A stretch of DNA of 11,236 nt from Solirubrobacterales bacterium (lineage in GTDB: Bacteria; Actinomycetota; Thermoleophilia; Solirubrobacterales; Solirubrobacteraceae), in the NCBI GenBank assembly GCA_025964065.1, contig JAOPZO010000205.1, positions 1 to 11,236 on the forward strand, in the 5' to 3' direction. The position numbers were made by a program, and so were the translations under genes. The notes beneath the pieces were generated by a model. It ran no database searches and was not told the origin of the DNA. It was given only the letters and a program-made list of their open reading frames with translations. Positions within the stretch are counted from its first letter, which is position 1. Every line of letters starts with the position of its first letter. Shown in pieces: positions 7,106 to 11,236 of this stretch.

Positions 7106-8044
7106 CTAGGGGAGCTCGCGGTCCACGACCTGACCGGAGGGGGCGCCCGGGTCCTCGTCCTGCAGGGGATCTGCGAGTTGGCCGGCGTGCCAGCTGCGCC
7201 AGTCCTCGAGCGCGTCCTCGATGCGGTCGAGGTGCTCGGCGAGCTCGGCCATCGCGTCCTCGTCGAGGCGATCGGCAAGCGCGAGTTGCGCGAGGCGCTC
7301 CACCGCGGCCTCGCGTTCGAGCAGCGCGTCACGCGGCGGCTCGAACGCCGGCTCGGCATCGGTCAGCTCGGCGACGAGCAGGTCGAGGCACGCCCGGAGG
7401 CCGAGCGCTGCCGCCCGCGGTCGCCGCTGCTCGAGATCGAGGACGACCCGCAGCGCCAGGTCCTCGGCTCCGAGGATCTGCAGGCGGCCGCCGAGGGCGG
7501 CGGCGACCGTCTCCGTGGGCCGCAGTCGCTCGGCCCTCGACACCCGGCCCACCCTGGGGGGCGGCGGGCGGAACGCGGTGGAGAACGTTCCCTCCGCCAG
7601 TGCTCCCGCCGTCCCATGACCGATGCGCACCTCCCGCGCATCGGCCGCGGTGATCTCGGCGACGTACGGGTCCCGCGCGCCCGCCCGGTACGCGCGCACC
7701 GCCGTGTTGAGGACGGCGACCGCCTGGTCGACGAGCATCGTGGAGCGCTCCTCGTCGTCCTTGAGCCCCTGGATGAAGCGCTCCGCCTCACGGCCACTCG
7801 CGAAGCGGTTCGCGGCGCCGATGAGCGTCGCCACCACCACGGACGTCTCGCGGGGTGGCGTGGAGGGATCAAGGCGGTGGGCCCGCCGGAACACCAGGCC
7901 CTCCTTGGGCGGTGGTGCTCCGATCACGCGCAGCTGCAGCACGTCGTGCCCCGCGTCGTCCTCGGCCGCGACGAGGTATCGCCCGGCCTCGGGGCCGAGA
8001 CCGTGCCCGAACTCGAGCGCGACGAAGGGGAAGTGCTCGCTCAC
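7106..8044 (-). CDS. Unknown soluble protein, last gene of a three-gene cassette
   Basis: 312 aa, no recognised catalytic motif, signal peptide or membrane segment. The N-terminal 55 residues look beta-rich (FPFVALEFGHGLGPEAGRYL, then DVLQLRVIGAPPP). A helical segment (about 85-122) follows, then ARDPYVAEITAADAREVRIG (122-141). The rest (about 170-292) is mostly charged helix, with ERLRPTETVAAALGGR (172-187) and alternating Leu/Glu/Arg stretches; the tail is acidic. It starts with GTG at 8044, whose GTGA overlaps the stop of the membrane-protein gene, so translation is coupled. Longer starts up to 8152 would run deep into that gene in another frame and give low-complexity Pro/Arg/Gly sequence. 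I have an unverified impression of similar hypothetical proteins in Thermoleophilia. A partner of the membrane protein is an inference from coupling alone. Confidence 0.8.
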   Translation of the reverse strand: MSEHFPFVALEFGHGLGPEAGRYLVAAEDDAGHDVLQLRVIGAPPPKEGLVFRRAHRLDPSTPPRETSVVVATLIGAANRFASGREAERFIQGLKDDEERSTMLVDQAVAVLNTAVRAYRAGARDPYVAEITAADAREVRIGHGTAGALAEGTFSTAFRPPPPRVGRVSRAERLRPTETVAAALGGRLQILGAEDLALRVVLDLEQRRPRAAALGLRACLDLLVAELTDAEPAFEPPRDALLEREAAVERLAQLALADRLDEDAMAELAEHLDRIEDALEDWRSWHAGQLADPLQDEDPGAPSGQVVDRELP

Positions 8045-8580
8045 CGCTGCGCCTGGGCCCGGACCTGCGCCGTCCGGAAGCGTCCGTGCAGGACAGCCGC
8101 CAGGACCCCGAAGACGGCGAGCTCGAGGAACAGGGGGATCGGCCCGGCCCAACGCTCGGTGACGAGGAAGAACACGAGCGTGTGGAGCACGACGATCGGC
8201 ACGAAGGCCAGGAGCATCGTGTGGCTCTTGAAGCCGGACCGGTGCTCACGGAGGCACAGCTCGTAGACGAAGCCGGTCGCGAGCAGCGCGCCACCGCCGA
8301 TGAGCGTCGGACGCTGGTCCACCGGGGCGACGAAGCCCGAGACGAAGAGGAGGAGCCCGAGGAAGAGACCGATCTCCGTCGCCGGCACGCGCGCACCCCA
8401 CAGCGGCTCGGGGCGGCGCACACCGTCACGCTCGTCGAAGCGGCGGGCGAGGCGGGGCTGCGGTTCGGGGGACCGGACGTGGCGCTCCCGGCGCTTGGCG
8501 GGAGGAACGGCGACGGCGATCCGCTCGCCGTCCGGGCCCGACGCCCCGCGATCGCGCGCCTTCTTCTTCCTAGCGCCCAT
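8041..8580 (-). CDS. Unknown four-helix membrane protein, middle gene of the cassette
   Basis: 179 aa. The first 65 residues are hydrophilic and strongly basic (MGARKKKARDRG, further Arg/Lys clusters), so the N-terminus is probably cytoplasmic. Four hydrophobic segments follow at about 67-84, 91-109, 119-140 and 147-165, then a short basic tail. No transporter or enzyme motif is seen. The start at 8580 lies 11 bases inside the preceding gene and has a weak GGGCGG about 8 bases upstream; the longer open frame to 8859 is rejected because it overlaps that gene almost entirely and is Ser/Arg-rich shadow sequence. It is coupled downstream through a GTGA overlap. By layout it is the membrane anchor of a small complex, but this is inference. 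Confidence 0.75.
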   Translation of the reverse strand: MGARKKKARDRGASGPDGERIAVAVPPAKRRERHVRSPEPQPRLARRFDERDGVRRPEPLWGARVPATEIGLFLGLLLFVSGFVAPVDQRPTLIGGGALLATGFVYELCLREHRSGFKSHTMLLAFVPIVVLHTLVFFLVTERWAGPIPLFLELAVFGVLAAVLHGRFRTAQVRAQAQR

Positions 8581-8887
8581 GCGCAACGCCGCCCATGAGG
8601 TCCTGGACGTGCTGGTGGAGCGCACGGATGCCGGTGACGAGCTCGTCGCGCGTCTGCTCGAGGTCGGCGGTGCTGAGGATCGCCGGTCCGCGACGGGGGC
8701 TGCTCGGATCGAGCCGGAGCAGGCCTGCCGCGCTGCCGAGCGACGCGAGCTCCTGCTCGAGCAGCACGATCTGCCGGACGAGCTCGCTGCGCATGGGGCC
8801 CTCGTCCACCGCCGCTCCCCCGAGCGGGCCCGTGGGCGGGTACGGCGGAGCCCCGTCATCGAGCCGGGATCGGGCGAGCCGCTTCAT
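8570..8887 (-). CDS. Small unknown helical protein, first gene of the cassette
   Basis: 105 aa. Residues 1-31 are Pro/Gly/Arg-rich and probably disordered. Residues 33-52 (SELVRQIVLLEQELASL) and 74-98 (ADLEQTRDELVTGIRALHQH) are amphipathic helices with Leu spacing that would suit a coiled coil or helical hairpin. No membrane segment or enzyme motif is visible. The ATG at 8887 follows a -10 element by 6 bases, indicating a leaderless transcript and making this the first gene of the cassette. Its last 11 bases overlap the next gene. A shorter start at Met32 (8794) would keep only the helical part. Reality is supported by the promoter and the overlaps, not by homology. Confidence 0.65.
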   Translation of the reverse strand: MKRLARSRLDDGAPPYPPTGPLGGAAVDEGPMRSELVRQIVLLEQELASLGSAAGLLRLDPSSPRRGPAILSTADLEQTRDELVTGIRALHQHVQDLMGGVAHGR

Positions 8888-8893
8888 GGGCCG

Positions 8894-8899
8894 ACCGTA
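8894..8899 (-). promoter_or_regulatory. -10 element TACGGT driving the unknown cassette
   Basis: On the minus strand TACGGT (TANNNT) ends 6 bases before the ATG at 8887, a leaderless arrangement. No -35 consensus is evident upstream. It forms one half of a divergent promoter pair with the element at 8965-8970. Confidence 0.5.
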
Positions 8900-8933
8900 T
8901 CCGAGCGCCGGGCGGAGGGGGACGTCTCTCCTT

Positions 8934-8950
8934 CGAACGACGGCCGAACG
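8934..8950. repeat. Two CGAACG direct repeats, 11 bp apart, in the divergent promoter region
   Basis: CGAACG occurs at 8934-8939 and 8945-8950, about one helical turn apart; the second copy overlaps the expected -35 area of the regulator promoter (-10 at 8965). It could be an operator for the GAF-LuxR protein, but a repeated 6-mer in 93 bases of this composition is likely by chance. Confidence 0.2.
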
Positions 8951-8964
8951 TCATCCCTCGGAGG

Positions 8965-8970
8965 TAGGGT
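8965..8970 (+). promoter_or_regulatory. -10 element TAGGGT of the GAF-LuxR regulator gene
   Basis: TAGGGT ends 10 bases before the ATG at 8981, so the transcript would have a leader of only a few bases. A GGAGG at 8960-8964 is 16 bases from the ATG, too far to act as a ribosome site, which supports near-leaderless expression. Confidence 0.45.
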
Positions 8971-8980
8971 CGATCGGGGT

Positions 8981-10198
8981 ATGACGACGATCACCGAACA
9001 TCCAAGACCAGCGGGCGCCCGCACTCCAGGCTGGGCTCGGAGCAGGACCGAGATGCTGTCCTTCGAGACGGGCCTGCAGCAGCTGCTCGAGCGCGCGGCG
9101 TCCGTCCTGGGCCGTTCGGCGGCGGAGCTGCCCGACGTGACGCTCGTCGGCGACACCCGTGCGACGCTGCACGAGGTCGTCTCGCTCATCGCCGAGTTCC
9201 TGCGGACGATGCCGGCGCGGACCACGCGCCAGCGTGTCGCCGACGCGGCAGCCGTCCTGCTCGAGGCGACGACGCTGCTCGACGAGCTCGACCGCGCGCT
9301 GCTCGACCAGCGCCTGCACGCGATGTCGCGCGTGCAGGAGTCCCTCGGCCGGCTGCGTGGCATCTCGGCACTGCAGGCGATGCTCGACCGCGCGCCCGAG
9401 GAGGCCTGCCGCGCCGGCGCGTTCGACCGCGCGCTGCTGTTCCGCGTCGAGGGGTCGCAGCTCGGGATCGCAGGGGCGCACTTCAGGCACGACCCGGCCT
9501 GGGCGGCGCAGGTCGTCGCGGTGGGTCGCAAGAACCCTCCCCCGCTCACCCACATGCTGCTCGAGACGGAGATGCTCCGCCGGCGTCGTGCGATGCTCGT
9601 CCGCGCCGCCGCCGAGGACCCACGCACGTACAAGCCGCTCGTGCTCGCGACGGAGACCCGCGAGTACGTGGCGGCGCCCATCATGCCGGAGGGTCGGGTC
9701 ATCGGGTTCTTCCACGCGGACTGCCACAGCACGGGTCGTCCCCTCGACGACCTCGACCGGGACGCCCTCGGGCTCTTCGCAGAGGGCTTCGGCTACGCGA
9801 TCCAGCGAACGATCCTGCTCGAGCGGCTCAAGTCCCAGCGCCAGCAGGTGCGTCGTCTCATCGCGAGTACCGGCGCGGTGATGGACGAGCTGGCCGACAC
9901 GGAAGTCGAGCTCTCCGACGGCAGGGGCCTCGACGGCCCGGTCGCCCGGACCTCTGCCTCGGTCTTCGTGGCGCCCGAGTCGCGCATCGACGCGCTGCTC
10001 ACCCCCCGGGAGCGGGAGGTCCTCTCGCTCATGGCCTCGGGCGCGACCAACCAGACGATCGCCAACCGCCTCGTCATCGCCGAGGCAACGGTGAAGTCCC
10101 ACGTGAAGCACATCCTGCGGAAGCTCCGCGCCTCGAACCGCGCGGAAGCGGTGTCGCGCTTCATGCGCATCGCCGCGGGCACTCCCCTCGACGACTGA
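8981..10198 (+). CDS. GAF-domain LuxR-family transcription regulator
   Basis: 405-aa cytoplasmic regulator. Residues 1-30 are probably disordered. Residues 30-115 are helical, with many Leu and Glu residues, and may dimerise. A GAF-like sensor domain spans about 118-285, with VGRKNPPPLTHMLLETEMLR (181-200) and EYVAAPIMPEGRVIGFFHAD (228-247). A linker with helices follows to about 330, then a LuxR helix-turn-helix (about 338-396) with LTPREREVLSLMASGATNQT at 340-359, the recognition helix in EATVKSHVKHIL (368-379) and KLRASNRAEAV (381-391). There is no receiver domain with a phosphorylatable Asp and no large ATPase, so it is neither a standard response regulator nor a LAL/MalT protein. A His245-Cys248-His249 cluster in the GAF domain could bind a metal or sense redox, which is speculative. 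It is divergent from the unknown cassette over 93 bases, which makes that cassette and itself the likeliest targets. Its stop is 5 bases from the convergent gene's stop. Confidence 0.88.
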   Translation: MTTITEHPRPAGARTPGWARSRTEMLSFETGLQQLLERAASVLGRSAAELPDVTLVGDTRATLHEVVSLIAEFLRTMPARTTRQRVADAAAVLLEATTLLDELDRALLDQRLHAMSRVQESLGRLRGISALQAMLDRAPEEACRAGAFDRALLFRVEGSQLGIAGAHFRHDPAWAAQVVAVGRKNPPPLTHMLLETEMLRRRRAMLVRAAAEDPRTYKPLVLATETREYVAAPIMPEGRVIGFFHADCHSTGRPLDDLDRDALGLFAEGFGYAIQRTILLERLKSQRQQVRRLIASTGAVMDELADTEVELSDGRGLDGPVARTSASVFVAPESRIDALLTPREREVLSLMASGATNQTIANRLVIAEATVKSHVKHILRKLRASNRAEAVSRFMRIAAGTPLDD

Positions 10199-10203
10199 GC
10201 GGC

Positions 10204-10965
10204 TCAGGCGCTGCGGCCCTGCGGGACGTGATCGACCGCGGTGGCCTCCCCGGTGTCCCACGCCTCGGGCCGTCCCCCGGGCCACTGATTCGCGGCGAGG
10301 GCTCCCAGGGAGGCGAGCCAACCGAGCAGCAGCGCGTCGCCCGCCGGCGGCGCGAGCAGGATGGCGACCGCCGCGCCGTAGCCGAAGTAGCCCAGGAACC
10401 GGGTGAGGAGCCCGACTCGCATCGCGGCGCTGGAGGCCAGCCCCACCCAGACGGCGAAGGCCAGCCGGGCGAGCACCTGGACCACTTCCGTGAGGCGGTA
10501 GAGCCCGGAGTCAGCCACGAGCTGGTCGGCGCGCTCGGGTGTCCGCGCCCCCGAGCCCACGAAGGTCCCCGAGACGTCGGAGAGGGCGAGCCAGCCGAGG
10601 AAGGTGGCGAGCGCGAGGGCCAACGGGGCGACGATCCCGAGCCGCAGCAGCAGCTTGGGGGTCTCGGGCGCACGGCGCGCCACCGCCTTGAAGAGGAAGA
10701 CCGCCACCACGACGATGAGGGCGAGGGCCAGCGAGCGCAGGCCGATGGAGAGCAGCGCCGTCATCTTCGAGTCGTCGAAGCTCGTGAGCTCACGGCCGCG
10801 GTCATCGCCGCCGAGGGTCGGGCCCGTCCGGGCCGCGGGCTCGACCGTGCTCAGGGCGACGAGCAGCGCGGCGAACGCGAGCGCCGTCGCAAGGTAGGCG
10901 ACGTACCCGGCGATGCGACCCGTGCGCCGCTCCTCCGGGTCCTGTGTCCGTGCGGTGGTGATCAT
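10204..10965 (-). CDS. Unknown polytopic membrane protein coupled to the MMPL transporter gene
   Basis: 253 aa with about six hydrophobic segments: 18-40, 70-94, 108-127, 161-182, 186-206 and 208-226. There is a hydrophilic loop after the first helix (41-67, acidic) and another at 129-158. The C-terminal tail ends with GGRPEAWDTGEATAV (230-244). I recall similar RPPAW.xGEA tails in other actinobacterial membrane proteins but cannot name a family. No signal peptidase site or enzyme motif is seen. The ATG at 10965 overlaps the stop of the upstream transporter gene (ATGA) and also has its own AGGAG 7 bases before it. It may be an accessory or co-regulated protein of the transporter; the coupling supports co-expression, not a function. 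Confidence 0.82.
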   Translation of the reverse strand: MITTARTQDPEERRTGRIAGYVAYLATALAFAALLVALSTVEPAARTGPTLGGDDRGRELTSFDDSKMTALLSIGLRSLALALIVVVAVFLFKAVARRAPETPKLLLRLGIVAPLALALATFLGWLALSDVSGTFVGSGARTPERADQLVADSGLYRLTEVVQVLARLAFAVWVGLASSAAMRVGLLTRFLGYFGYGAAVAILLAPPAGDALLLGWLASLGALAANQWPGGRPEAWDTGEATAVDHVPQGRSA

Positions 10966-11236
10966 GCGGGAGCTCCTGCGTCGAAGGTGGAGGGGGTCCT
11001 ACCGCGTCGGTTGCGGACGGCGGGGCGCGCAGGCGCCGGACGGCGCTCCGTCGCCGCGCAGAGGGCGGGGACCAGCCAGACGGCGAGCGCCGCGCAGAGG
11101 GCGACCTCGAAGGCGACGAGCAGGCCGAACTGCTGCAGGAGCGCCAGGCGGCTCGCCGCGAGCGCCAGGAAGCCGACGGCCACCGTGAGGGCCGAGACCC
11201 CCACCGCCGCCCCGACGTGCCGGCGCGCCGCGGTCG
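10962..11236 (-). CDS. MMPL/RND-family transporter, C-terminal 90 residues (5' part beyond window)
   Basis: The frame is open from the window edge and ends at 10962. The 90 visible residues hold the last two membrane helices of an RND-superfamily exporter of MMPL type: AVGVSALTVAVGFLALAAS, a short basic turn, then LLQQFGLLVAFEVALCAALA continuing to WLVPALCA. The pattern of small-residue SALT, GFLALA, FG-L and VLPAL-like positions is characteristic of this end of MMPL proteins, which export lipids or hydrophobic compounds using the proton gradient. A basic cytoplasmic tail of about 26 residues follows. Most of the protein, including the proton-relay helix and the periplasmic domains, lies outside, so the substrate cannot be guessed. 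Confidence 0.75.
   Translation of the reverse strand, partial: TAARRHVGAAVGVSALTVAVGFLALAASRLALLQQFGLLVAFEVALCAALAVWLVPALCAATERRPAPARPAVRNRRGRTPSTFDAGAPA
10973..10977 (-). promoter_or_regulatory. Ribosome binding site AGGAG for the six-helix membrane protein
   Basis: AGGAG on the minus strand lies 7 bases before the ATG at 10965 and inside the coding end of the transporter gene. It supports that start and allows re-initiation at the ATGA overlap. Confidence 0.6.

Noticed and set aside
8045..8152. Longer N-terminus of the 312-aa unknown protein
   Set aside because: It would overlap the membrane-protein gene by over 100 bases and adds Pro/Arg/Gly-rich sequence; the GTGA overlap start is the simpler reading.
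8595..8984. Plus-strand frame of 129 codons across the cassette's first gene
   Set aside because: Ser/Arg-rich shadow sequence with no start signal, running through the divergent promoter region.
10195..10207. CTGAGCGGCTCAG inverted repeat containing both convergent stop codons
   Set aside because: The perfect arms leave a one-base loop; only a 4-bp stem is physically possible. The symmetry mostly follows from two opposed TGA codons, so it is not called as a terminator.
1..11236. CRISPR arrays, tRNA or rRNA genes, insertion sequences, phage genes or attachment sites
   Set aside because: I looked for regular repeats, transposase or integrase motifs, terminal inverted repeats and RNA gene signatures and saw none; the whole window reads as core-like chromosomal genes.

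Overview
The window is very GC-rich, densely coded DNA (third codon positions almost all G or C) and reads as an ordinary chromosomal segment of an actinobacterium. I lean towards Thermoleophilia (Solirubrobacterales-like) from the gene families and the leaderless-type promoters, but this is inferred from style and not shown by a marker gene. There is no tRNA, rRNA, CRISPR array, transposase or phage gene.

Left part (1-3777, plus strand): an acyl-CoA carboxylase operon. It holds the 3' two thirds of a biotin-carboxylase/biotin-carrier subunit, then a carboxyltransferase subunit overlapping it by ATGA (a methylcrotonyl-CoA carboxylase pair, leucine/isovalerate catabolism), then a crotonase-fold protein whose active site looks like an enoyl-CoA isomerase and not a hydratase. 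Next, 3859-5235 encodes an FprA/adrenodoxin-reductase type ferredoxin-NADP+ reductase with its own leaderless-type promoter.

Middle part (5276-8887, minus strand, converging on the reductase): read in the direction of transcription, a cassette of three overlapping unknown genes (105-aa helical protein, 179-aa four-helix membrane protein, 312-aa soluble protein), then an HSD10-like short-chain dehydrogenase (3-hydroxyacyl-CoA / 2-methyl-3-hydroxybutyryl-CoA dehydrogenase type), then an FMN TIM-barrel enoyl-reductase-like protein. That last gene is of the kind usually labelled nitronate monooxygenase, but it resembles the NADH:quinone reductase PA1024.

Right part: a GAF-LuxR transcription regulator (8981-10198, plus) is divergent from the unknown cassette, sharing a 93-bp intergenic region with a promoter at each end. 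It converges with a minus-strand pair: the 3' end of an MMPL/RND-type transporter at the window edge and a translationally coupled six-helix membrane protein of unknown function.

Functionally, the carboxylase pair, the isomerase-like protein and the HSD10-like dehydrogenase fit branched-chain amino acid or branched acyl-CoA catabolism, with two flavoenzymes handling NAD(P)H electrons. The least understood part, and the best candidate for something undescribed, is the three-gene cassette with its divergent GAF-LuxR regulator. The sequence gives no function for it.
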